From Candidatus Omnitrophota bacterium (GTDB lineage: Bacteria > Ratteibacteria > UBA8468 > B48-G9 > JAFGKM01), in NCBI GenBank assembly GCA_023819545.1, contig JAMWCA010000049.1, positions 1-8,777 on the forward strand: a stretch of 8,777 nt of DNA. The letters run 5' to 3'. Shown here piece after piece: positions 1 through 7,701 of the stretch. The notes beneath the pieces were generated by a model that saw only the letters and a program-made list of their open reading frames with translations, searched no databases and was not told where the DNA came from. Position numbers and translations under genes: made by a program. How positions within the stretch are numbered: the stretch's first letter is position 1; every line of letters starts with the position of its first letter.

Positions 1-2
1 TT

Positions 3-377
3 ATTGGTGTTGGAAGAAGAAAAAAAAGTGTTGCGATAGTAAAGATGAAAGAAGGAGAAGGGAAAATTTTAATTAATAAAAAAACATTAGAACAATATTT
101 CCCTCTTTTTTATCAACAAGAAAATGCTATAAAACCATTAATTGTTACTGATTTAAAAGGAAAATTTGATTTTGAAATTAAAGCAGAGGGCGGTGGAATA
201 ACTGGTCATGTTGATGCTATAAAACTTGGAATTGCTAGAGCATTAGTAAAATATGACCCCTCTTTAACACCAAAATTAAAAGAATATGGGCTCCTTACAA
301 GAGACCCAAGAATGAAAGAAAGAAAAAAATACGGACAGAAAGGTGCAAGAAAGAAATTCCAGTGGACCAAAAGATAA
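3..377 (+). CDS. rpsI: 30S ribosomal protein S9 (5' end outside window)
   Basis: Small-subunit ribosomal protein S9, whose basic C-terminal tail reaches the decoding region of the ribosome. The frame is open from base 3, ahead of the first ATG at 45. It reads GVGRRKKSVAIVKM across that ATG, which is the conserved S9 N-terminal motif, so ATG 45 is an internal Met and the true start lies upstream of the window. 124 residues are visible against about 130 for the family, so only a few are missing. Further landmarks are GGGITGHVDAIKLGIARAL, the TRDPRMKERKKYG segment and the KFQWTKR end, close to the usual FxxSKR. The family signature normally has Gln where this protein has His (GGGxxGH). The 3' end overlaps argC by 16 bp. 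Family identity is certain; the start cannot be set. Confidence 0.96.
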   Translation: MGVGRRKKSVAIVKMKEGEGKILINKKTLEQYFPLFYQQENAIKPLIVTDLKGKFDFEIKAEGGGITGHVDAIKLGIARALVKYDPSLTPKLKEYGLLTRDPRMKERKKYGQKGARKKFQWTKR

Positions 378-1393
378 AAGTTGGGATATTTGGAGCAAGT
401 GGATATGCTGGACAGAAACTTATAGAAATTCTTTTGAACCATCCTTTTGTTGAAATTACAGATTGTTATGTCGCACCTGAAGAAGGAAATCTATATATAG
501 AAGAAATAAATCCAAAATTTAAAAAAAGAATTAATTTAAAATGTAAAAACTCTCCTGATTGGGAATATATTGAAAAAAATTGTGATTGTATTTTCCTTGC
601 TCTACCCCATATTATATCAATGAGTTTTGTTCCTGAAATATTAAATAGGGGAAAGATTGTTATTGATTTAAGTGCTGATTATAGATTTAAAAATTTAAAA
701 ACTTATGAAAAATGGTACACAAAGCATAAAACACCTGATTTAATTAAAAAAGCAATTTATGGGCTACCAGAAATAAACAGAGAAAAGATTAAGAACGCAA
801 AACTTGTTGCAAATCCTGGTTGTTATCCAACAAGTGTAATTCTTGCTGTTTTACCTCTTATTAAAAATAATTTAATAAAAAACAAAATTATTGCAAATAG
901 TGTAAGTGGTGTCTCTGGAGCAGGAAAAAATCCCTCTTTTACAAATATTTTTGTTGAATGTAATGAGAATATAAAAGCATATAAAATTGGACAACATCGC
1001 CATCAACCAGAAATAGAAGAAGTTTTAAATGAGTTTGGAGATAAAAATTATAAAGTTCTTTTTGTTCCACATCTTGCACCGTATAATCAGGGAATTCTTT
1101 CAACTATTTATGTAGAACTCAAAGAAAAGATAAAACAAGAAGTAATACAGAATTTATACATTGAATTTTACAAAAACGAACCATTTGTTAGGATTATGGA
1201 CTATGGTATAAGTGCTTCAACTAAAAATGTTTTTGATACAAATTTTTGTGACATAGGAATTAAACTTATCAATAAAAAAGACCTAATCATAACTTCTGCA
1301 ATTGACAATCTTGTTAAAGGAGCAAGTGGTCAGGCAGTTCAGAATATGAATATAATTTTTGGATTTAAAGAGACACTACCTTTTATTTTTTAA
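362..1393 (+). CDS. argC: N-acetyl-gamma-glutamyl-phosphate reductase
   Basis: Cytoplasmic enzyme of arginine biosynthesis: NADPH-dependent reduction of N-acetylglutamyl 5-phosphate to N-acetylglutamate 5-semialdehyde. The 343 residues match the usual length. The Rossmann motif GIFGASGYAG is at residues 8-17. NPGCYPTS at 151-158 contains the catalytic Cys154. SGVSGAGK is at 182-189, the QHRHQPEIEE segment at 211-220 supplies the conserved His residues, and the terminal NLVKGASGQAVQN block is at 316-328. The start is a GTG inside the 3' end of rpsI. No other start leaves the nucleotide-binding motif intact, and only a weak purine stretch (agaaag) precedes it, so translation is probably coupled to rpsI. 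No other arginine gene lies downstream in the window. Confidence 0.96.
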   Translation: MDQKIKVGIFGASGYAGQKLIEILLNHPFVEITDCYVAPEEGNLYIEEINPKFKKRINLKCKNSPDWEYIEKNCDCIFLALPHIISMSFVPEILNRGKIVIDLSADYRFKNLKTYEKWYTKHKTPDLIKKAIYGLPEINREKIKNAKLVANPGCYPTSVILAVLPLIKNNLIKNKIIANSVSGVSGAGKNPSFTNIFVECNENIKAYKIGQHRHQPEIEEVLNEFGDKNYKVLFVPHLAPYNQGILSTIYVELKEKIKQEVIQNLYIEFYKNEPFVRIMDYGISASTKNVFDTNFCDIGIKLINKKDLIITSAIDNLVKGASGQAVQNMNIIFGFKETLPFIF

Positions 1394-1404
1394 TACTCTT
1401 AAAA

Positions 1405-1974
1405 ATGAAAATTGTTTTTCTTGATAGGGACGGAGTTATATCAATTTTTACACCTAACGATTATATAAAAAAATGGGAGGAATTTAAGTTTATACCTGAA
1501 GGAATTGATGGTTTAAAAATTTTAAATGATGCTGGTTATAAAGTTATAATAATTTCAAATCAAGCAGGTGTTAACAAAGGTCTTTTTACTATAAATGATT
1601 TAAATGAAATAACGGAAAATATGTTAAAAGAACTTAAAAATAAGGGAGTAAATAATATTTTGAAAGTTTACTATTGCATACATACAAAAGAAGAAAATTG
1701 CGAATGCAGAAAACCAAAAACAGGACTTTTCAAAAAAGCAGAACAAGATTTTGGAAAAATTGAATTTTCAAAAACTTATTTCATAGGAGATGCTGATATT
1801 GATATTATTGCAGGAAAAAATGTAGGAACAAATACAATTTTAGTTTTAACTGGAAAAACTAAATCAAAAAAAGAAATAGAATTATGGGAAGCAAAACCTG
1901 ATTATATTTTTGATAATTTAAAAGAAGCAGCGGAATTTATTGTTAAAAAAGGGAGAGAAAATGGAAAAATATGA
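1405..1974 (+). CDS. HAD-IIIA phosphatase, GmhB-like (heptose-bisphosphate phosphatase family)
   Basis: A 189-residue HAD-superfamily phosphatase of the GmhB/HisB-N type. In the family this fold removes the 7-phosphate from D-glycero-D-manno-heptose 1,7-bisphosphate, or hydrolyses histidinol phosphate. Visible motifs: DRDGV at 7-11 (nucleophile Asp7, acid/base Asp9), SNQAGVNKG at 51-59 (motif II), a zinc loop with Cys91, His93, Cys99 and Cys101 followed by RKPKTG at 102-107, and IGDADID at 127-133 (motif IV). The four zinc ligands and the SNQAG form favour GmhB over HisB-N. No other heptose or histidine gene is in the window, so the substrate is open. It starts at ATG 11 bp after argC without a clear Shine-Dalgarno sequence, and its end overlaps lpdA by 14 bp. 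The family is firm; the specific substrate is an inference. Confidence 0.88.
   Translation: MKIVFLDRDGVISIFTPNDYIKKWEEFKFIPEGIDGLKILNDAGYKVIIISNQAGVNKGLFTINDLNEITENMLKELKNKGVNNILKVYYCIHTKEENCECRKPKTGLFKKAEQDFGKIEFSKTYFIGDADIDIIAGKNVGTNTILVLTGKTKSKKEIELWEAKPDYIFDNLKEAAEFIVKKGRENGKI
1950..1955 (+). promoter_or_regulatory. Ribosome binding site of lpdA
   Basis: AGGGAG lies five bases before ATG 1961, inside the 3' end of the phosphatase gene. It is the clearest Shine-Dalgarno-like sequence in the window. It decides the lpdA start in favour of ATG 1961 over the in-frame TTG at 1940, which would add seven residues ahead of the FAD-binding strand. Confidence 0.6.
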
Positions 1975-3274
1975 TGTAATTATAATTGGTGGCGGTCCTG
2001 CAGGATATCCTTGTGCCATCAGATGTTCTCAATATGGGAAAAAAGTTCTTTTGATTGAAGAACTTGCACTTGGTGGAGTATGTTTAAATAGAGGATGCAT
2101 CCCAACAAAAGCACTCTACACAATATCAGAGGAAATTTCCAAATCAAAATTTAGTTCTGTCGAAAAAAAAGTTAATTATGACTGGAATAATATATTAAAT
2201 GAAGTTTTAAATGATGTTGTTTTGAGATTAAGAACAGGTATAAATATGCTTCTTAAAGGTTATAAAATTGATCTTGTAAAAGGGAAGGCAATATTTAAAG
2301 ATACAAAAACAGTTGAGGTAAACGGAAATATTTATAATGGAGAGAATATTGTAATTGCTACAGGTTCATCATCATATCTTCCAGATTGTTTCAAAAATGA
2401 TAAAAGAGTTATTACATCTGACCATTTATGGGAGTTACAAAAATTGCCAGAAAGTATTGCTATAATTGGTGGTGGATTTATCGGTTGTGAACTTGCTTCA
2501 ATTTTAAATAAATTTGGTGTTAAAGTAAAAATATATGAGATGATGGATACACTACTTCCTGGAAAAGATAGAGAAATAACAGATTTACTAAAAAAATCTT
2601 TTGAAAAAAGAGGGATTGAAGTAAATTTAAATATAAAACTTGAAAGTTGCGAGATGATAGAGGCAGAAAAAATTTTTATATCTGTTGGAAGAATACCAAA
2701 TATAGTTGAATTAGAAGGATTAGAGTATGATAAAAATGGAATTAAAACAAATGAAAAATTAAAAACAAATATAGAAGGAATTTACGCTGCTGGTGATGTT
2801 AATGGAAAATATCAACTTGCATATGTAGCAACAAAAGAAGGAGAAATTGCTGCTGAAAATATATGTGGGAAAGATGTAACAATAAATTATGATGTAGTTC
2901 CAGAAGTTATATTTACAGACCCAGAAATAGGAGTATGTGGAATTACAGAGGAAAAGGCAAAAGAAATCGGAATAGAAATAAGAGTTGGTAAATTCCCCTA
3001 CTCTGCTTTAGGTCGTGCATATGCAGATAAAAAGATAGAAGGATTTGTAAAAGTAATAGAAGATAAAAAAACAGAAAAAGTTATAGGTATACATATTATT
3101 GGTAAAGGAGCGACTGAACTTGTTTCTTTTTCTACCCTTGCAATTTCAAATTGTTTAAAAACAGAAGAGATTGAGAAAATCTTTTACTGTCATCCAACTT
3201 TTGCTGAAGGCGTTATGGAAGCAATCAATGACATTAACAAAAAAAGCATACATCTTCCACCTAAGAAATTTTAA
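1961..3274 (+). CDS. lpdA: Dihydrolipoyl dehydrogenase (E3), shortened NAD domain
   Basis: Flavoprotein that reoxidises protein-bound dihydrolipoamide with NAD+ in 2-oxoacid dehydrogenase complexes or the glycine cleavage system. Landmarks in the 437 residues: FAD motif GGGPAGYPCA at 10-19, redox disulfide in GGVCLNRGCIPTKAL (Cys41, Cys46), NAD-binding IIGGGFIGCELAS at 168-180, GRIPN at 243-247, second FAD motif GIYAAGDVNG at 273-282, and the C-terminal HPTFAE at 411-416 with the catalytic His-Glu pair. The disulfide spacing and HPTxxE motif separate it from NADH oxidases. It is shorter than the usual ~460-475 residues. The loss lies between about 222 and 240, where the strands that normally precede the GRxPN motif are cut to a stub. 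Its partner gene lipA lies 3.4 kb downstream. It ends in a 4-bp convergent overlap with the next gene. Confidence 0.93.
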   Translation: MEKYDVIIIGGGPAGYPCAIRCSQYGKKVLLIEELALGGVCLNRGCIPTKALYTISEEISKSKFSSVEKKVNYDWNNILNEVLNDVVLRLRTGINMLLKGYKIDLVKGKAIFKDTKTVEVNGNIYNGENIVIATGSSSYLPDCFKNDKRVITSDHLWELQKLPESIAIIGGGFIGCELASILNKFGVKVKIYEMMDTLLPGKDREITDLLKKSFEKRGIEVNLNIKLESCEMIEAEKIFISVGRIPNIVELEGLEYDKNGIKTNEKLKTNIEGIYAAGDVNGKYQLAYVATKEGEIAAENICGKDVTINYDVVPEVIFTDPEIGVCGITEEKAKEIGIEIRVGKFPYSALGRAYADKKIEGFVKVIEDKKTEKVIGIHIIGKGATELVSFSTLAISNCLKTEEIEKIFYCHPTFAEGVMEAINDINKKSIHLPPKKF

Positions 3275-3906
3275 ATTAATTTTTCAATAGGTTGTGATGC
3301 TATTTCATACATTGCAATTACATTTTCAAGTTTTGCAGAATTATCAATCTCAGTTGTTGAACCAATAAAATATCCGGGATATGCTATTTTTATTATTTCT
3401 TTACATACCTCTTTAACTTCATCTGATGTTTTTGAAGATAGAAGTTGACTTAAGCCAATATAAGTTTGTATTTTTAAAAAATAATTGTGATATTTTTCCC
3501 TATATTGTTTTCTATTTTCTTTTAACTCTTTAATTTCTCTGTAATATTTTTCAGTTAATTTTTTTGTAAATACAATCTCATCATTTTCGTCTTTAAATGG
3601 TCTTTTTACAATCCATAATGTTTTCTCATAAGGACTTACATGCCAAACAAAACCAAATTCATCTGTATATTCATATTCTTTTAAAGGACCAAAACCAAAA
3701 CTTCTTGTCATATCACATAACTTATTTACAGTTTTACCAGTCATAATGTTTAGTTTTTCTGATTCTTTTTCCCAAAATTTTTTATCGGGCAATTTTTCGC
3801 CACTAAAATACTCAATTACTTTATCATTTTTAATAAGGTCATAAAATGGAACTCTATCAACTTCTTTTAAATTTAAGGTTCTTATAACTCTTTCTTTTTT
3901 AACCAT
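3271..3906 (-). CDS. UroD/MtaA-family protein with the central part missing
   Basis: A 211-residue relative of the uroporphyrinogen decarboxylase/MtaA-CmuA methyltransferase superfamily, whose members are usually about 330-400 residues. The N-terminal block is typical (ERVIRTLNLKEVDRVPF at 5-21) and continues through a normal leader to about residue 150. The sequence then jumps to the end of the fold: LLSSKTSDEV at 155-164, a PGYFIGSTTEID stretch at 177-188 and ENVIAMYE at 194-201. The intervening region, which normally forms most of the barrel with substrate and metal sites, is absent. The junction is near residues 146-153 (about bases 3450-3470) and the frame is kept. A working decarboxylase or methyltransferase is therefore unlikely. 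It may be a decayed gene, a small derived protein, or an assembly deletion. The start ATG is preceded at close range by a -10 element, implying a leaderless mRNA. Confidence 0.72.
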   Translation of the reverse strand: MVKKERVIRTLNLKEVDRVPFYDLIKNDKVIEYFSGEKLPDKKFWEKESEKLNIMTGKTVNKLCDMTRSFGFGPLKEYEYTDEFGFVWHVSPYEKTLWIVKRPFKDENDEIVFTKKLTEKYYREIKELKENRKQYREKYHNYFLKIQTYIGLSQLLSSKTSDEVKEVCKEIIKIAYPGYFIGSTTEIDNSAKLENVIAMYEIASQPIEKLI

Positions 3907-3912
3907 GCATTT

Positions 3913-3921
3913 ATTATAACA
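3913..3921 (-). promoter_or_regulatory. Extended -10 promoter of the UroD-like gene
   Basis: On the minus strand the sequence reads TGTTATAAT, a perfect extended -10 (TGnTATAAT). Its end is six bases from the start codon at 3906, so transcription should begin at or next to the ATG, giving a leaderless message. No good -35 is visible at the expected distance, which is common for extended -10 promoters. Confidence 0.55.
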
Positions 3922-3948
3922 TGTAAATTTTTTTTAAAGAGTATTAAA

Positions 3949-3957
3949 TGTTATAAT
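3949..3957 (+). promoter_or_regulatory. Extended -10 promoter of the GH-UroD fusion gene
   Basis: TGTTATAAT, identical to the element facing the other way at 3913-3921. It ends 22 bases before the ATG at 3980, which predicts a short 5' leader of about 15 bases. The -35 position is only a T-run. lipA follows the fusion gene by one base, so this promoter probably serves lipA too. Confidence 0.55.
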
Positions 3958-3979
3958 ATATCCTCAAAAAGAAATAAAA

Positions 3980-6706
3980 ATGGAAAAAATATTTGGTGGA
4001 GAAATTCAATATTTTCGTTTAGAAGATAGATACTGGGAGAAAGTTGTTGAAAAATTGAAAGAATCGGGTCTGAATTTTGTTTCTACTTATATACCATGGG
4101 GAATACATGAAATCAAAAAAGGTATTTTTGATTTTGAAGGTAGAAAATCTCAAAAAACAAATCTAATCAAATTTCTTGAGATAGTAAAAAAATATGAACT
4201 TAAGATTGCGGTAAGACCAGGACCATTTATATGTAATGAATTTTTATATGGAGGTTATCCTGAAAGAATAGTTAAAGAAAATCCAGAGATTTTTGTTCTT
4301 GATTATCAAAACAGACATACAAAAGGTTATTGGATTCCAAAAAAAGAAGGTTCACAACCATCATATTTACATCCTAAGTATCTTGAAGAATGTGAAACAT
4401 GGTTATCAGCAGTTTCAGAAGTTATAAAACCTTATTTATCAATAAATGGTGGACCTATTGAAATGATAAATCTTGATAATGAAGTAAGTTATATAACTAT
4501 GGATTCTATGTTTGACAGTGATTACAATGAATGTATGGTTGGAAAGGATGGTTATTACTATAAATTTTTAAAAAATAAATATAAAGATGTCGTAAATCTT
4601 CCAAAAGTTCCATTTTACAACGTAAAAGAATTTGAAGATATTCAAGCACCGAGAAATTTGGTTGAAGTTGAAAAAAATCTTATCTATTATTTTGATTGGA
4701 TTGAATTTAAAGAATGGGTTATGGCTGAATATTTGAAGAGATTAAGAGAGATTTATGAAAAAAATGGTATAAAGGGAGTTACTTTTTATACAAATTTAAA
4801 TCCTCATAGACCAGAAGGAGTTCCTACAAATCCTAAAAAATTTGAGGATGCAGTTAAAGGTATTGTTGGTTATGATTTCTACAGAAACCCCTTTTTAAGT
4901 TTCTCTGGATATGTATCAATGGCAAGGGTCTTAAGGTATCTTGAATCAGTTTTAAAATTTACTTGGAGTGCTGAATTTATGGCTGGATGGTGGTTTGAAG
5001 ATATAAGTAAATGTTGGTTAACTTATGAACATCATAAATTTATGAGTTTATCTGCTATTTCAAATGGTTGTAAAGGAATTTTCTATTTTATGTTTCATGA
5101 TAGGGAAACATGGGGTGGGAGTCCAGTAAGTGATAAAGGACATATAAGAAGTGTCTATTATGGAATAAAGGATTTTTTATCAATAGTAAATAAGTTTGAA
5201 GATTGGGAAAATTTAAAAATCAATTATGATAAAATTGGGCTTATCTATTATAGACCTTACCACTGGCATACATATTTGGGCGATCCTTCTCCTTGTAACG
5301 ACAATTCTATTTATGTTGGACAACCAGTTATGAATGGACTAAAAGCAGGATTGTTAACTAAAGAATATGAAGGCATTTTTAGATTGTTATTACTTGCTGG
5401 TTATAGCCCAAGGATTGTTGATATAATTGATTCATCCAAAAAAATTAAAGATTGTAAAGTTTTAATTTTCACAACCGGAACATTTCTTGATAAAAAAACT
5501 GAAAAATTATTAATAGATTTTGTAAAAAATGGTGGTGTTCTTGTAACTGGTCCTTTTATTCCTGAATTTACTCCTGAAGGAGAAAAAATTGTTCAAATTA
5601 AAAATATTCTCAATATTAAATTTAGTTCAAAAATTGATAAATTAGAAACAGACAAAATAAGTTTAAATCAATTCTTTTTAGACAATTATAATGAAAATTT
5701 TTTTAAAGTAGGTAATTTACCTGTTTTAAATATAATTAGGTATGGTAAGGGAAAGATCTATTTTTTAAGGGGTTTAATTGGACAAAGTGAACCTTTAGAT
5801 GAACCAGAAGGAAATATTAATCTAATCCATCAAATATTAAAAAGAGAAAATATAAATCCTTGTCTATCACATTCCTGGGGAAATAGAGGAACTCCTATGA
5901 CAATGTCTGCATATATTGGTGGAAAAGTAATTTTTGGAAAAGATACGGTCTGGTTTGAAAAAGTTATAGATGATTGGAGAAAATTTAAAGTTGAATTTAA
6001 AGAAGAAAATTTCTGGGTAAATGCAAGCAAAAAACTTCTTGAAAAACAGATAGAAAAATCTAATCGAGAATTTCTAATAACTATGCCTGATTTTGGAGAT
6101 GCTTTAACCTGTTTTTCGCTTTTAAAGGGTGTGGAAAACTTATTGATAGATATAATAGAAATCCCTGATTTAATAATTGAAAAAATTTATGAATTTGTAA
6201 ATGCATGGATAAAAACACATAAATTTTTTCATTCTATATATTCTAAAAAAATTATAGGTGATACAACCTGGCTTTTATGGGCTCCTGGAAGAACATATGC
6301 ATGTCAATCTGATTTTTCAACAATGATTTCACCAAAACTTTTTGAAAAATTTGTAGTATTTGAACTTGAAATTTTGAGTGAATATCTTGAATATATGGCC
6401 TGGCATCTTGATGGACCTGACGAAATAAAACATTTGGATATTCTTTTATCTCTGCCATATATCAAGGTTATACAAATTGTTCCTGGGGCTGGTAGACCTC
6501 CTTGTGCTTCACCTTTGTGGCTTCCTATAATTGATAAAATATTGAAAAATGGAAAAAATGTGATTACTTATGCTTCTAATAAAGAAGAATTTGAAATCCT
6601 TATTAAAAGTTTTTATTCAGGGAAAATTTTGATTTCCTGTGGAATAGTTGATATTGAAGACCAGAAGCAAAAAGAATTTTTTAACTTTGTTGAAAAATAT
6701 ATTTAA
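3980..6706 (+). CDS. GH35/GH42-like beta-galactosidase fused to a UroD-like domain
   Basis: A 908-residue protein with two unrelated parts. Residues 1-410 form a clan GH-A barrel like GH35: GGEIQYFR at 6-13, YIPWGIHE at 37-44, RPGPFICNEFLYGGYPE at 79-95, the acid/base site GGPIEMINLDNE ending at Glu168, and the probable nucleophile Glu332 in WSAEFMAGWW. Residues about 465-605 resemble the GATase-like trimerisation domain of GH42 (VLIFTTGTFLDKKTEKLL, then GGVLVTGPF). From about 630 the sequence is UroD-like: MSAYIGG, DTVWFEKVIDDW, LLWAPGRTYACQSDFSTMISP at 765-785, WHLDGPDEIKHLD at 808-820 and VPGAGRPPCASPLWLP at 834-849. The UroD part lacks about its first 80 residues and the glycosidase lacks any C-terminal domain beyond ~625. 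No signal peptide is seen, so it is probably cytoplasmic. Function is inferred: hydrolysis of a beta-galactoside-like substrate by the first part, unknown role for the second. A fused relic or misassembly is possible. Confidence 0.82.
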   Translation: MEKIFGGEIQYFRLEDRYWEKVVEKLKESGLNFVSTYIPWGIHEIKKGIFDFEGRKSQKTNLIKFLEIVKKYELKIAVRPGPFICNEFLYGGYPERIVKENPEIFVLDYQNRHTKGYWIPKKEGSQPSYLHPKYLEECETWLSAVSEVIKPYLSINGGPIEMINLDNEVSYITMDSMFDSDYNECMVGKDGYYYKFLKNKYKDVVNLPKVPFYNVKEFEDIQAPRNLVEVEKNLIYYFDWIEFKEWVMAEYLKRLREIYEKNGIKGVTFYTNLNPHRPEGVPTNPKKFEDAVKGIVGYDFYRNPFLSFSGYVSMARVLRYLESVLKFTWSAEFMAGWWFEDISKCWLTYEHHKFMSLSAISNGCKGIFYFMFHDRETWGGSPVSDKGHIRSVYYGIKDFLSIVNKFEDWENLKINYDKIGLIYYRPYHWHTYLGDPSPCNDNSIYVGQPVMNGLKAGLLTKEYEGIFRLLLLAGYSPRIVDIIDSSKKIKDCKVLIFTTGTFLDKKTEKLLIDFVKNGGVLVTGPFIPEFTPEGEKIVQIKNILNIKFSSKIDKLETDKISLNQFFLDNYNENFFKVGNLPVLNIIRYGKGKIYFLRGLIGQSEPLDEPEGNINLIHQILKRENINPCLSHSWGNRGTPMTMSAYIGGKVIFGKDTVWFEKVIDDWRKFKVEFKEENFWVNASKKLLEKQIEKSNREFLITMPDFGDALTCFSLLKGVENLLIDIIEIPDLIIEKIYEFVNAWIKTHKFFHSIYSKKIIGDTTWLLWAPGRTYACQSDFSTMISPKLFEKFVVFELEILSEYLEYMAWHLDGPDEIKHLDILLSLPYIKVIQIVPGAGRPPCASPLWLPIIDKILKNGKNVITYASNKEEFEILIKSFYSGKILISCGIVDIEDQKQKEFFNFVEKYI

Positions 6707-6707
6707 A

Positions 6708-7545
<838 letters not shown>

Positions 7546-7556
<11 letters not shown>

Positions 7557-7575
7557 ATAATTTTACTGTTAAAAT
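7546..7575 (+). promoter_or_regulatory. Promoter of tRNA-Ala
   Basis: Perfect -35 TTGACA at 7546-7551 within the last codons of lipA, an 18-bp spacer, and TAAAAT at 7570-7575 preceded by TG at 7567-7568 (extended -10). Predicted transcription starts near 7582, just ahead of the tRNA 5' end at 7585. It is the best-matched promoter in the window and fits a stable RNA gene. Confidence 0.7.
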
Positions 7576-7584
7576 TATTTATGT

Positions 7585-7656
7585 GGGGATATAGCTCAAC
7601 GGGAGAGCGTCCGCCTTGCACGCGGAAGGTTGCCGGTTCAAATCCGGCTATCTCCA
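7585..7656 (+). tRNA. tRNA-Ala (anticodon TGC)
   Basis: A full cloverleaf can be folded by hand. The acceptor GGGGATA pairs with TATCTCC, the D stem is GCTC/GAGC, the anticodon stem is TCCGC/GCGGA around the loop CTTGCAC, and the T stem is GCCGG/CCGGC with loop TTCAAAT. The anticodon TGC is at 7617-7619. The third acceptor pair is G-U (7587 with 7653), the G3:U70 identity element read by alanyl-tRNA synthetase, and the discriminator is A at 7656. CCA is not encoded: C and a run of seven T follow. Confidence 0.97.
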
Positions 7657-7664
7657 CTTTTTTT
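7657..7664 (+). terminator. T-run after tRNA-Ala, possible termination point
   Basis: C followed by seven T directly behind the tRNA. There is no separate GC-rich hairpin, so only the tRNA's own stems could act as the upstream structure. Termination or 3' processing here is plausible but weakly supported. Confidence 0.3.
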
Positions 7665-7701
7665 ATTTATAAATCAATTGACACACAATAATCCCCCACA
7701 A

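Larger units (their letters stand above)
3912..3958. repeat. 11-bp inverted repeat in the divergent spacer
   Basis: TATTATAACAT at 3912-3922 and ATGTTATAATA at 3948-3958 are perfect reverse complements separated by 25 bp. Each arm contains an extended -10 element, so the symmetry may only reflect two back-to-back promoters. It could also be a binding site for a regulator acting on both genes. Confidence 0.6.

Noticed and set aside
45..47. ATG 45 as the start of S9
   Set aside because: The conserved GVGRRK motif lies upstream in the same frame and runs through this Met, so the gene is only cut by the window edge.
206..442. Minus-strand open frame of 78 codons
   Set aside because: Antisense to rpsI and argC, with no family resemblance or promoter; a by-product of base composition.
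1940..1960. TTG start for lpdA, adding seven residues
   Set aside because: ATG 1961 has AGGGAG at a good distance and starts directly at the FAD-binding strand (MEKYDVIIIGGG), as in the family.
1980..2110. lpdA read as a mercuric or glutathione reductase
   Set aside because: There is no metal-binding N-terminal domain or C-terminal Cys pair, and the disulfide motif and lipA in the neighbourhood fit dihydrolipoyl dehydrogenase better.
5830..6458. Two minus-strand open frames of 66 and 68 codons inside the fusion gene
   Set aside because: They lie opposite conserved UroD-like coding sequence and resemble no protein family. They do not explain the fusion.
6648..6707. Upstream start for lipA giving 20 more residues
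   Set aside because: Those residues are read out of frame from the end of the preceding gene and match nothing in LipA. ATG 6708 gives a normal N-terminus and shares the start context of other genes here.
7678..7683. TTGACA as the -35 of another promoter behind the tRNA
   Set aside because: No -10-like hexamer occurs 15-19 bp downstream; the sequence there is the ACACCT hairpin.
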